DNA from: Gammaproteobacteria bacterium
GTDB taxonomy: Bacteria; Pseudomonadota; Gammaproteobacteria; Pseudomonadales; Oleiphilaceae
Direction: 5' to 3'
Length of the DNA stretch: 48,338 bases
Assembly: GCA_002747055.1 (NCBI GenBank)
Contig: PDSQ01000036.1
Span: 1 to 48,338, forward strand
Under the pieces are notes generated by a model. It saw only the letters and a list, made by a program, of their open reading frames with translations. It was not told the DNA's origin and did not search any database. Position numbers and translations under genes: made by a program. This document shows, piece after piece, positions 1 through 8,178 of the stretch (positions within the stretch are counted from its first letter, which is position 1; every line of letters starts with the position of its first letter).

Positions 1-383
1 TGAAGGAGTCAGTATACTATTTTTGGTCGAATTTATCTCCCTGAAATGGGAAATTTTTAATAAAATTCATAAGGTTGGGTGTTTTTCAGGGGCGACTAAT
101 TAGTGCTGGTTTAAGTTTCAAGTTTTAAACTAGATATTTTGGTTATACGGCATGTTTAAGAAATGCCTGGTCGTATTGTAATCCGTCCATTCCAGCGAGG
201 CGTTATGCGCAATTATAAATAGATGATCATTTCTGGCACTGAGAATGCCTCAATTATAGGATCACCTGTTGCCATATCGCCCCCTGGGTTTGTGTCAAAG
301 GTGCCAATACATGACTAGATTATTTGATAAAACTGGTTATGCCGTTATGTATATAATACACCCCTTCTCGAAAATACCCTTCG
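1..383. other. Stretch without a recognisable gene, downstream of nrdJb
   Basis: The 383 bases before the nrdJb stop hold no convincing coding frame on either strand. The region is AT-rich. One short reading frame is open from the left edge to a stop near base 110, but it is too short and its peptide is not recognised. A weak hairpin (ggcat...atgcc, about 149-168) is visible without a T-tract. No clear terminator for nrdJb was found. Confidence 0.5.
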
Positions 384-1070
384 TCAGTTGCATTTGCTAC
401 TGCCGCAGTTCAGGCAGGTTTCACAGCCATCCATCATAATGATGGATTTGGTTGAGCATTTTTGACAGAGCGTTGCATTGGCAGGGTAGCTATCCCCATC
501 ATTCGCGCTGCTGCTGTTTTTGGCTTCAAAGGAAGCGCGTTTTTCAGCCAGAATGCGCTTGGTCAGGTCACTCATTTCCTCGCTTTCAATAAGCCCGATC
601 GCCTTCATGTGTTTTTCAATCACTGCACCAATTTCGGCAACCAGGGAAGGCATAAAAACGCCGCCTTTTTTATAGTAGCCGCCATTTGGGTCATAAACGG
701 AGCGCAGTTCCTCAACCAGAAAGGTTACATCACCACCCTTGCGGAAAACGGCTGACAGCACGCGAGTCAATGCGATAACCCATTGAAAGTGCTCCATGGA
801 TTTGGAATTGATAAACACTTCATAGGGCCGCCTGATCTCGTGATCAGTTTTTTCATTGAGAACAATATCATTAATCGTGATATACAGAGCATGTTCCGAT
901 ATTGGAGGCTTTATTTTATATGTTGTGCCTAACAAGAATTCAGGACGCTCAATATTCTCATTCATTTCAATTGGCGCATTTTTCAGCTTTTCTGAATCTG
1001 TCCGAGAGGTATCCGGTTGACTGGTTTTTACTGCATAGTCAACGATTTTCTTTTCTATTTTAACTGCCAT
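384..1070 (-). CDS. nrdJb: NrdJb, small subunit of split B12-dependent (class II) ribonucleotide reductase
   Basis: This 228-residue protein is the detached C-terminal part of a class II ribonucleotide reductase. It carries the TSCPD-type region (around residues 85-160, with FRKGGDVTFLVEEL and DPNGGYYKKG) found at the C-terminus of one-piece NrdJ enzymes. The tail is cysteine-rich: CxxC at 202-205, CxxC at 216-219, C222 and C227. In class II enzymes the extreme C-terminal cysteine pair passes electrons from thioredoxin to the active site, so this subunit probably re-reduces NrdJa. It lies 140 bp downstream of nrdJa on the same strand, and I see no hairpin between them. The two-gene arrangement matches NrdJa/NrdJb of Pseudomonas aeruginosa. 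The ATG at 1068-1070 is the natural start. Confidence 0.88.
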   Translation of the reverse strand: MAVKIEKKIVDYAVKTSQPDTSRTDSEKLKNAPIEMNENIERPEFLLGTTYKIKPPISEHALYITINDIVLNEKTDHEIRRPYEVFINSKSMEHFQWVIALTRVLSAVFRKGGDVTFLVEELRSVYDPNGGYYKKGGVFMPSLVAEIGAVIEKHMKAIGLIESEEMSDLTKRILAEKRASFEAKNSSSANDGDSYPANATLCQKCSTKSIIMMDGCETCLNCGSSKCN

Positions 1071-1210
1071 AGTAGTAGACCTGTTTAATCTTTTGTGCCT
1101 GTAATTTGCGTATTATCTACGCGTACCGCCCCGGTTCATGCATTTCCGACTTGTCACTACTTCCCGATATGCTTTGACTTTTAGGGCATTATGTACGAGT
1201 AAAACGCTCG

Positions 1211-3349
1211 TTAGTACTTACCGTAGGTACCTTCTTTCAATGCGTCGAACAAATTGGCGGCAGAATGAGTTTCACCATCGTACTCTACTTCTTCGTTACC
1301 TTTCACGCTAACCTTGCTGCCATCCTCCAAAGTAAACTCGTAGAGGGTGTTTTCCAGGTCTTTTTCTTTGACCAATACGCCCTGAAATGCCGCCGGATTA
1401 AACCTGAATGTGGTGCAACCTTTCAAGCCTTTATCATAGGCATACATATAAATATCTTTGAATTCAGGGTAAGGGAATTCAGTCGGTACGTTAGCGGTTT
1501 TGGAAATTGACGAGTCAACCCATAGCTGTGCCGCTGCTTGTATATCGACATGCTCATGCGGCGTGACTTCATCGGCAGAGATAAAGTAGTCCGGTAACTG
1601 CTCATCCGGGCTTTGGCTGAAAGGCATGGCACTCGAGTTAATCAGATGTCGGTAAGCCAGCAGCTCGTAGCTGAATACGTCGACTTTTTCTTTGGTTTTC
1701 TTGCCTTCACGGATCACGTTTCTGGCGTAGTGATGCGCAAAGCTGGGTTCAATACCATTGCTGACATTATTTGCTAAAGACAATGAAATAGTGCCAGTTG
1801 GGGCGATAGAAGTGTGGTGGGTAAAGCGTGCTCCTTTGTCCGCCAGGTTTGCAACCAGTTCCGGATCATGCTTTGCCAGCCGTTGCATATACCGACTGTA
1901 TTTGGCGTGCAGTATCTTGCCTTTGACCTTGTCACCGATTTTTATTCCGTCTTTGACCATTTCCGGCCGTTTGGCCAGCATTTCGCCGGTAACAGTAAAC
2001 GCTTGATCCATAATCGGAGCGGGTCCTTTTTCCTCACTCAATGCCAGCGCCTGCCGCCAGCCTTCCAGAGCCATTTCCATATTCACCTGTTCTGTGAAAG
2101 CGACAGATTGACTGGAACCATATTTCATTTTCAGCATGGTAAGAGTGGAGCCCAGCCCCAGAATGCCCATTCCGTGCCGACGTTTCGTTTCGATTTCCTT
2201 GCGTTGCTGAGGCAGAGGCAAGCCATTGATTTCGACAACGTTATCGAGCATGCGCGTAAAAATGGCGATTACCTTGCGGTATTTGTCCCAGTTAAACTCG
2301 GCATTGTCGGTAAATGGATTTTCGACAAATCTAGTTAGATTGACTGAACCCAACAAGCAACTACCGTAAGGCGGCAGCGGTTGTTCACCGCAAGGGTTGG
2401 TCGCTCGAATATTTTCACAGAACCAGTTGTTATTCATCTGGTTCACTTTGTCGATAAGAATAAAGCCGGGTTCAGCAAAGTCATAAGTGGACGTCATAAT
2501 GGCGTCCCAGATAAAACGAGCTTTCAGGGTTTGATAGATTTTACAGGCAACCAGCCCTTGCTGGTTGGTTACGTAACCATCCTGAACCGGGAAATCCCTG
2601 AATACGAAGCGCTCCGAGGTGACCAGGTCTTCGGTTTCATACTCGGCTTCCTTGAGTGTGATAGGAAATGAAAGATGCCAGTCCGAGTCATTTTTTACCG
2701 CTTCGATAAAATCTTCGGTGATAAGTAACGAAAGGTTGAATTGACGCAATCGACCGTCTTCACGTTTAACCCGGATAAAGTCCAGTACGTCCGGATGGTG
2801 CACGTCGAATGTGGCCATTTGTGCGCCTCTTCTGCCGCCGGCAGAAGAAACGGTGAAGCACATTTTGTCGAAAATATCCATAAATGATAGCGGACCTGAT
2901 GTCGTGGCACCGGCACCGGCGACGTAAGCGCCTTTGGGTCTCAGTGTCGAGAACTCATAGCCAATACCGCAGCCGGCTTTTAGAGTCAGCCCGGCTTCAT
3001 GGTTTTTAAGCAATATATCGTTCATTGAATCGAACACGGTGCCGGACACGGTGCAATTGATGGTGGAGGTCGCAGGCTTATGGCGTTGGGCGCCGGCGTT
3101 GGAAATAATGCGTCCCGCCGGTATTGCGCCGTTCTCCAGTGCCCAACTGAAATCCCGGTAGACCTGATCCCTTTTGCTTTCCGGCTCAACCTGTGACAGT
3201 GCGCGAGCCACTCTCTCGTAGGTTTCATTGATCGTGTTTTCTACCGGTTGGCCGTCTTTGGTTTTAAGCTGGTACTTTGTGCTCCAGATATCCAGAGAAG
3301 CGTCCTGCATAGGAATGGTTTTTGAAATTGTTTTTACTTTCGCGTTCAT
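1211..3349 (-). CDS. nrdJa: NrdJa, catalytic subunit of B12-dependent (class II) ribonucleotide reductase
   Basis: This 712-residue catalytic subunit reduces ribonucleotides to deoxyribonucleotides with adenosylcobalamin as radical source, so it works with or without oxygen. Visible motifs are NCTVSGT with C99 (one of the redox cysteines), TSGPLSF at 150-156, SSAGGRRGAQMA around 168-179, and the active-site segment NPCGEQ (N318, C320, E322) followed by GSCLLGSVN with C331. A late PTGTISL...NNVSNGIEPSF segment is also typical. The protein ends where one-piece enzymes would continue into the TSCPD/cysteine tail, which is encoded separately by nrdJb. The ATG at 3347-3349 has an AGAGG Shine-Dalgarno 7 nt upstream. 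Regulation by NrdR is likely from the palindromes at 3429-3472 and 3660-3707. Confidence 0.95.
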   Translation of the reverse strand: MNAKVKTISKTIPMQDASLDIWSTKYQLKTKDGQPVENTINETYERVARALSQVEPESKRDQVYRDFSWALENGAIPAGRIISNAGAQRHKPATSTINCTVSGTVFDSMNDILLKNHEAGLTLKAGCGIGYEFSTLRPKGAYVAGAGATTSGPLSFMDIFDKMCFTVSSAGGRRGAQMATFDVHHPDVLDFIRVKREDGRLRQFNLSLLITEDFIEAVKNDSDWHLSFPITLKEAEYETEDLVTSERFVFRDFPVQDGYVTNQQGLVACKIYQTLKARFIWDAIMTSTYDFAEPGFILIDKVNQMNNNWFCENIRATNPCGEQPLPPYGSCLLGSVNLTRFVENPFTDNAEFNWDKYRKVIAIFTRMLDNVVEINGLPLPQQRKEIETKRRHGMGILGLGSTLTMLKMKYGSSQSVAFTEQVNMEMALEGWRQALALSEEKGPAPIMDQAFTVTGEMLAKRPEMVKDGIKIGDKVKGKILHAKYSRYMQRLAKHDPELVANLADKGARFTHHTSIAPTGTISLSLANNVSNGIEPSFAHHYARNVIREGKKTKEKVDVFSYELLAYRHLINSSAMPFSQSPDEQLPDYFISADEVTPHEHVDIQAAAQLWVDSSISKTANVPTEFPYPEFKDIYMYAYDKGLKGCTTFRFNPAAFQGVLVKEKDLENTLYEFTLEDGSKVSVKGNEEVEYDGETHSAANLFDALKEGTYGKY

Positions 3350-3428
3350 TCAATGCCTCTAAATAGAGATGTAGTAAGTTGCACACTATCGTTACTGATG
3401 GTGTTGTTAGACGTACTGTCAAACCGAA

Positions 3429-3472
3429 ACACTATATCTTACGTACTAGACCTGAAGTACTATATATAGTGG
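3429..3472. promoter_or_regulatory. Pair of NrdR-box-like sites proximal to nrdJa
   Basis: The NrdR consensus is the 16-mer palindrome acaCwAtATaTwGtgt. Two matches lie here: acactatatcttacgt (3429-3444, left half good, right half degenerate) and gtactatatatagtgg (3457-3472, core nearly perfect). Start-to-start spacing is 28 bp, shorter than the usual 31-32 bp. They sit 80-125 bp upstream of the nrdJa ATG, beside a minus-strand TTGACA, so repression of nrdJa is plausible. Confidence 0.75.
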
Positions 3473-3659
3473 TTTGTGTTAAGCGTCCGATCAGCGGCGG
3501 TCAAGCCAGTTATTTCCATCAAGCCGATAAAACGGCAAAGTGGCGATGTAACCAGCCAAGGCTTTTCTTTTTACCGGCTGTGCTGTCCTATATGGCCTTG
3601 AATAGCCGAAAACAAGCGAGCTTCGGGTCATTTCCAAGTGCCGGGCTAATTGCTACTTA

Positions 3660-3707
3660 ACACTATATATCCGTGTTTTTTTTGAGATTATAACACTATA
3701 TAGTGTT
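3660..3707. promoter_or_regulatory. Second pair of NrdR-box-like sites, 32-bp spacing
   Basis: An acactatatat half-site starts at 3660, and a perfect 16-bp palindrome, aacactatatagtgtt, spans 3692-3707. The start-to-start distance is 32 bp, about three helical turns, the usual geometry of paired NrdR boxes. The pair is about 310-360 bp from the nrdJa start and 410-460 bp from the divergent gene, so which promoter it serves is unclear. Confidence 0.7.
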
Positions 3708-3914
3708 TTGTGAAGATCACGCCCTGTTCGCTTGAAGGGAATTCATCGCATTGAAACGCTGCTTAGAAAGGAGTGATAAATTGCCTGATTGTCAAGAAAA
3801 TATCCGCAAAAATTTGCTGATTGCTGTTGAGCCTAGTATTGCTGCGGGATGGCCGGGTGGGGATTGTTTTGCCAATCTATCAAAGATTAATTTGTATACA
3901 GGTTTTTTGCTTAT

Positions 3915-3930
3915 ACACTATATATAGTAG
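3915..3930. promoter_or_regulatory. Further NrdR-box-like palindrome nearer the divergent gene
   Basis: The sequence acactatatatagtag matches 14 of 16 consensus positions of an NrdR box. It lies 191 bp upstream of the membrane-protein ATG at 4121 and over 560 bp from nrdJa. No good partner box was found 31-32 bp to either side. Its position suggests either a long-range role or control of the plus-strand gene. Confidence 0.55.
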
Positions 3931-4120
3931 TGTGATTTTTGTTTACAAAACATTACATATTTCTGAATAAATCTTTGGATAAACTGGAGCGAAAGAAAAA
4001 AGTAACCGGTGCAATGACAAGGATTCGCAGAACCTGGTTCGCTTGGATTGACATTCGTTGCTCAGTTGGCTAAAAACTGGGGTTCTATAGAATCAGCTAG
4101 AGAAATCTCAGGAAACCCCT

Positions 4121-4522
4121 ATGACCCTATTAAAAAATATCCCGTTGTTCCTACTTGTATTAATCGTTTATAACATTGTTGCGTTTTCCGCAGGAGAAAC
4201 TGTATTTGAACAGTCCTTGTTCTCCATTCCTCTGGTTTCAGGAGCTGTGGTGCCCGTTACCACCGATACCCTGATCGTTTTGTTTGGCCTGATTATCATG
4301 GTGATAGAGCTGTTCAAAGCGACGCGATCGTCTGTTGCCTCGGTAATCGATCATGTGCTGTCGACACTGGTGTTTGTGGCATTTCTTTTGGAATTTGTTT
4401 TGGTGGCCAAGGTTGGCAAGCCAGGATTTCTGATACTGACTTTGTTAGCTCTGCTCGATGTGATTGCCGGGTTTACCGTGACGATTTCATCAGCAAGGAG
4501 AGATGTGGCTATCGACAGATAG
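4121..4522 (+). CDS. Small inner-membrane protein with about four transmembrane helices, function unknown
   Basis: This 133-residue hydrophobic protein is not one I can name. Hydrophobic segments are visible at about residues 5-24, 46-64, 77-97 and 101-121, with a short polar linker (KATRSSVASVIDH) between the second and third and a charged C-terminus (SARRDVAIDR). That pattern predicts four membrane-spanning helices and no large soluble domain. It is transcribed divergently from nrdJa. The long shared upstream region carries NrdR-like palindromes, one 191 bp before its ATG, so co-regulation with deoxyribonucleotide synthesis is possible but unproven. Two hairpins follow the gene. Confidence 0.7.
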   Translation: MTLLKNIPLFLLVLIVYNIVAFSAGETVFEQSLFSIPLVSGAVVPVTTDTLIVLFGLIIMVIELFKATRSSVASVIDHVLSTLVFVAFLLEFVLVAKVGKPGFLILTLLALLDVIAGFTVTISSARRDVAIDR

Positions 4523-4556
4523 CTTCCACGAAATGTTCGGCGATATGCCTGGAAAA

Positions 4557-4611
4557 AAGGGAGGCCTAGCCTCCCCAAAACCTGACGAAAGCGATGACCC
4601 ATTGGTCATCG
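4557..4611. terminator. Two consecutive hairpins after the membrane-protein gene
   Basis: A 7-bp stem gggaggc/gcctccc with loop cta spans about 4559-4575 and is flanked on the left by a run of A (a T-run on the minus strand). An 8-bp stem cgatgacc/ggtcatcg with loop catt follows at 4592-4611. Neither has a T-tract on the plus strand. The first would work best as a minus-strand terminator, although I see no gene to serve on that strand. Function is uncertain. Confidence 0.45.
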
Positions 4612-4708
4612 ATTGATTACAAAGTAGTTCAGCATGCTATTTTTTTATTAAAATAATAAGTTACAGCCGGGTTTCGGTATAATCAAAAAATTGACCGGTT
4701 CTAACACG

Positions 4709-6700
4709 ATGAGAGATAACAAGATAAAAAAAGGCAATCGTGCCCCGGATGCGAATAAGCAAAAAAGCATCATAGAAATAAACTTGCCGGAATTGAAAAA
4801 CCGCACTGATGAGATGTTGCGGGGTGCCGGAAATTTGGCAGCCAGCACGATCAAGCTGCCTGCTGCATTTGTGCCGTTGGTGCAATTGTTAGTTCAGGAT
4901 GAGGACATCACCAGCGAACAACTTGCCGAGCATCTGGACGCCCTCTTTAAAACCCTTTATCAGCATCCGCTGTCAGATCACTCACGGACGCTGACCCTGT
5001 ATCTCAGAAAACTGAAAATCATTCCCAACGAAGAATCGACCGAGAGCCTGATTCGATTTTTGGTCAAGCAGGTGGTGTTGCGCAGTCCGGTGGAAGTGCC
5101 AGATGCCATCGTCGATGAATTCTGGTTGTTTTTCCATGAGTTGATCGATGCCCCTGAGTTGCGCGGATTGGTTGAACTGAATCTGGATATCGTCAGGCTG
5201 GTGCTTAGAACCTACGAGCCTTTGCTGGTCGAACTTGTCAATAAAATCAAGCACCTTAAAAAGGTAAATCAAAGCACGATTGGCGAAATGGTACAAAAGG
5301 TACTGGTTCTCAGAGGTGATATTACTATTCTACGTCGACAAATCAGAGCGATACGTTATATCAAACCCTTCCTGCAAACTGATCCGAAAGACTTTTCCGG
5401 GCAGGCCCAGATCGTCGCCAAAATGGTTAGGGAATTCGGCCCGTTGTTTATTAAAATGGCCCAGGTAGCAGCGGCCAACAGTGATTTTCTGCCCAACGAA
5501 ATCGCTCAGGAGTTGAAAATCTTTCAGGAAGATGTCGAGCCCATGACCGCGAGCGAAGTGAAACAGGCTTTCTTTGAAGAGTCGGGTCAGTTTCCCGAGG
5601 ATATTTACTTTAGTTTCGATGTCGATAAACCGTTGAAATCCGGCTCTATTGGCTCGGTATATCTTGCCAAGAAACCAGTCATTCAAAATGGTGTTGAAGT
5701 ACTTGTGCCTGTTGTTGTCAAGGTAGCCAGGCACAACATCGAACGAGAATTTCAAATGGGTGTATTGGCGATAGAACTGATGATTATCAGTAGTCAATAC
5801 TGGGCGCCCCACTCGAAAATTCATCCGTTCCTCGAGTCCATGGCAAAGCAAATCAAGGAGTTTAGCCGGGGATTTGAGCAAGAGTTGAACTTTGAAGACG
5901 AAGCGATTATTCAAAATCGTTTTGCAGAAAGAAGTAAAAACTCGTCAGTCTGGCATGTTCCCAAGCTGTACGCGAGTTCAGGCAGAATTCTGGAAATGGA
6001 ATTTCTTGAAGGCGCCATGGCTGTCAATCATGCCATCGATACTCTGCCGGCTAAGGATAAAGCTAAATTTCAGAGAAAAATAGCGGAGAATCTCCTGTTT
6101 ACCATTTTGGAGCAATTGATCGTATATCAGGAATTTCATGGTGACTTGCACCCGGGAAATATCTTGGTAGATGACGATGCGCATTTATATTTAATCGACT
6201 GGGGTAATGCCGTCGATATGCGAGGCAAGTGGCAATTGGTGTGGGAATATTTGGTCGCTGTTGTCGTCGCCGATACAGAGCGCTTGGCGGATGTGTTGAT
6301 TGCAATGAGTACCGATCCGATCAAAAATCGCAATCGACGTGATGAGATTTGTCGTGCTCTGGAAGAAACCTTGGCGAAAAAACAAATCAGCCCGATGCGT
6401 GGCAAGGTAGTCAAAACGCTGGGTAAAGAAAAAATACCGGGCATACATCGCCGTTTTCAGGCGGCGATGCAGTTAATGTCCAATACTTATCAACTGGGTA
6501 TTGTCATAAAAGGTGATTATTTGCACCTGTCACGATCCATTGTCGCGATGGCGGGTACCTATGGCGGTTTGTATCAGGGCTTATCGAAAATGACGATGAC
6601 AACTGATTTGCTTGCCCAGGTAGCGTTGTTCCCGGTAAATCTTGTGATTGACCGGTTGTCTGTCAAGAAAAAAGCGTACCAGAAGCAGCCTGCTGTCTGA
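4709..6700 (+). CDS. ABC1/UbiB (AarF) family kinase-like protein with a glycine-type nucleotide loop
   Basis: This protein of about 663 residues belongs to the UbiB/COQ8/ABC1 atypical kinase family. Numbering here is from an upstream TTG at 4691; I prefer the ATG at 4709 because a TATAAT hexamer lies at 4678-4683, placing transcription start close to the TTG. Motifs are KMAQ (255-258), GSIGSVY (318-324), the likely ATP-binding K344, the catalytic loop HGDLHPGN (483-490) and the metal-binding IDWG (502-505). The first 210 residues are a family-specific helical extension. Two family hallmarks differ: KxGQ reads KMAQ, and the alanine-rich ASIAQV loop reads GSIGSV, like an ordinary protein-kinase glycine loop. 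Canonical UbiB supports ubiquinone synthesis. No ubi genes are adjacent, so this may be a divergent paralogue. Confidence 0.85.
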   Translation: MRDNKIKKGNRAPDANKQKSIIEINLPELKNRTDEMLRGAGNLAASTIKLPAAFVPLVQLLVQDEDITSEQLAEHLDALFKTLYQHPLSDHSRTLTLYLRKLKIIPNEESTESLIRFLVKQVVLRSPVEVPDAIVDEFWLFFHELIDAPELRGLVELNLDIVRLVLRTYEPLLVELVNKIKHLKKVNQSTIGEMVQKVLVLRGDITILRRQIRAIRYIKPFLQTDPKDFSGQAQIVAKMVREFGPLFIKMAQVAAANSDFLPNEIAQELKIFQEDVEPMTASEVKQAFFEESGQFPEDIYFSFDVDKPLKSGSIGSVYLAKKPVIQNGVEVLVPVVVKVARHNIEREFQMGVLAIELMIISSQYWAPHSKIHPFLESMAKQIKEFSRGFEQELNFEDEAIIQNRFAERSKNSSVWHVPKLYASSGRILEMEFLEGAMAVNHAIDTLPAKDKAKFQRKIAENLLFTILEQLIVYQEFHGDLHPGNILVDDDAHLYLIDWGNAVDMRGKWQLVWEYLVAVVVADTERLADVLIAMSTDPIKNRNRRDEICRALEETLAKKQISPMRGKVVKTLGKEKIPGIHRRFQAAMQLMSNTYQLGIVIKGDYLHLSRSIVAMAGTYGGLYQGLSKMTMTTDLLAQVALFPVNLVIDRLSVKKKAYQKQPAV

Positions 6701-6758
6701 AGCCGGGTAATTCAGGGTTTCAGGTTGGTTTTTTTGATACTGTTTTAGCGATTGACGC

Positions 6759-6944
6759 TCAAAGCACTTTCATTTTTTTTGCGCCACAGCGTTTGCATTG
6801 ATACAGGGTAACCAGCTTGCCCTGTTTAACGTCAAACTGTTTTTCCTGTACCAGTTGCCAGCTATGATGGCCATGTTTACATAAAGATTTGCCTTTGTGT
6901 TTTTCCTTTAGCGTAGGGCGTTTAAAAGCGATAATATCAGCCAT
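6759..6944 (-). CDS. Small conserved zinc-ribbon-like protein
   Basis: This basic protein of 61 residues has the pattern SLCKHGHHSW near its middle and YQCKRCGAKK at its end. The C-H-H plus CxxC arrangement could bind one zinc ion. I recall similar short proteins of unknown function in pseudomonads, with the same FDVKQGKLVT segment. The ATG at 6942-6944 (MADIIAFKRP) is preferred over an in-frame TTG six bases upstream. It lies between the convergent UbiB-like gene and the divergent rsmC and seems to be monocistronic. Confidence 0.72.
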   Translation of the reverse strand: MADIIAFKRPTLKEKHKGKSLCKHGHHSWQLVQEKQFDVKQGKLVTLYQCKRCGAKKMKVL

Positions 6945-7120
6945 TGCCAAATCTCGGTATTGCCAGGTCTGGATAATGTGAAAGAAAGATTTTACCTTAA
7001 ATTGCAGACATGATTTAATTTTTCGCGTTAATAGAGTGGCTAGTTATCTTGATGTCAACCTGAATATTTTGGCTCATATCCAAGCCTTCAATTTTGTACT
7101 TTTACAGCGGTAAATAATTT

Positions 7121-8170
7121 ATGCCTACAGATATTGGCCAGGTTATCCAGCGTAATCTGGAGCATTTCGAATCGACAAAAAATGGCCTGCTGCTTGGCTG
7201 TGCTGATAAATACCCGATCGATGTTTTACCGACAACCTTTACGGCCTTTACTACCAGTCGTTCAGTTTACCGAAAAGCTCAATCGAGCGGGCGGGTGACT
7301 ATTGGTGTACTGCCTGAAGTTGCGGCAAAGCCGGACACGGTGGTGCTAACTATGCCCAAATCGAAACTCGAGCTGAGTTTCTGGCTGGCCTGGATTCGAG
7401 CCAATGTGCAACCGGGGGCAAGCCTGTATTTGGTGGGCGCCAAAAACGAGGGAATCGCCAGTGGTGCAAAGTTGCTCGATGAAGTGAGCGGCAAGTCGGT
7501 AAAAATTGATATGGCGAGACACTGTCAGTTATGGCATGCGGTAGTGACTGATCCGGTTCAGTGCTTCGACCTTGGCGACTGGGAGACCACATACCATTAT
7601 TCGATGCCAAGTGTTGGCGATATAACGGTCTGTTCGCTGCCCGGCATATTCAGTTATGGTGGATTGGACAAGGGCACGGCCTACCTGTTGGATACCTTGG
7701 AGCCGTTTTTTGATGACCTGGTCAAGCGCGGCAAACCGATTGATGGCGACTGGCTGGATTTTGCCTGTGGGGCAGGGGGAATTGCTGCGTATTTGTTGCG
7801 GCGTTTCCCTGAATTGAATCTTTCCTGTACGGACAATAGTACGATAGCGATACATTGCGCCAAACGCACCTTTGAAATGAATGGTTTGAGCGCCCGTTTT
7901 ATTCTTTCTGATGGCTTGTTCGATGTGTCCGGTCGCTATAATGGCATTGTCAGCAATCCACCTTTTCATACTGGAGTGAAAACCGACTATAGTGTGACTG
8001 AAAATTTCGTTGCCGATTTGTCTCGGCATCTAAAGCGAAAAGGCCGGTTACTGATGGTTGCCAATCGTTTTCTTCGTTATCCGGAGTGGATTCGTGAGGC
8101 ATTTCCACTCTATAAAAAGCTGGCGTCAGACAATAAGTTCACGGTGCATTTAGCGCAGATGTCGGGATAG
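7121..8170 (+). CDS. rsmC: 16S rRNA (guanine-1207-N2)-methyltransferase RsmC
   Basis: This 349-residue protein has the two-domain layout of RsmC, which N2-methylates G1207 of 16S rRNA in the 30S subunit. The N-terminal half is a degenerate methyltransferase-like domain. The C-terminal half is catalytic, with SAM-binding motif I LDFACGAGG at 212-220 and the base-methylation motif NPPFH at 279-283, followed by LMVANRFLRYPEWI, typical of the RsmC C-terminus. E. coli RsmC is of similar length (343). It is followed after 8 bp by cmoM, so the two RNA-modification genes are probably co-transcribed. Confidence 0.92.
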   Translation: MPTDIGQVIQRNLEHFESTKNGLLLGCADKYPIDVLPTTFTAFTTSRSVYRKAQSSGRVTIGVLPEVAAKPDTVVLTMPKSKLELSFWLAWIRANVQPGASLYLVGAKNEGIASGAKLLDEVSGKSVKIDMARHCQLWHAVVTDPVQCFDLGDWETTYHYSMPSVGDITVCSLPGIFSYGGLDKGTAYLLDTLEPFFDDLVKRGKPIDGDWLDFACGAGGIAAYLLRRFPELNLSCTDNSTIAIHCAKRTFEMNGLSARFILSDGLFDVSGRYNGIVSNPPFHTGVKTDYSVTENFVADLSRHLKRKGRLLMVANRFLRYPEWIREAFPLYKKLASDNKFTVHLAQMSG

Positions 8171-8178
8171 GCAGTCTT

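Larger units (their letters stand above)
3350..4120. other. 771-bp intergenic regulatory region upstream of nrdJa
   Basis: This is a long non-coding stretch between the divergent nrdJa (minus) and the four-helix membrane protein gene (plus). It contains at least four NrdR-box-like palindromes, annotated separately, and a TTGACA hexamer on the minus strand (3417-3422) next to the nearest box. A 93-codon frame on the plus strand (3379-3660) has no protein-like features. A short hairpin (gccg-ataaaa-cggc) lies near 3522-3536. I looked for a cobalamin riboswitch, expected for some B12-dependent systems, and did not recognise one. Confidence 0.6.

Noticed and set aside
3379..3660. 93-codon plus-strand frame in the nrdJa upstream region
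   Set aside because: It overlaps NrdR-like sites, has an unusual composition and no protein-like pattern or ribosome binding site.
3481..3660. Possible cobalamin or cyclic-di-GMP riboswitch upstream of nrdJa
   Set aside because: A short hairpin with some purine-rich motifs is present, but the conserved core sequences of either class were not found.
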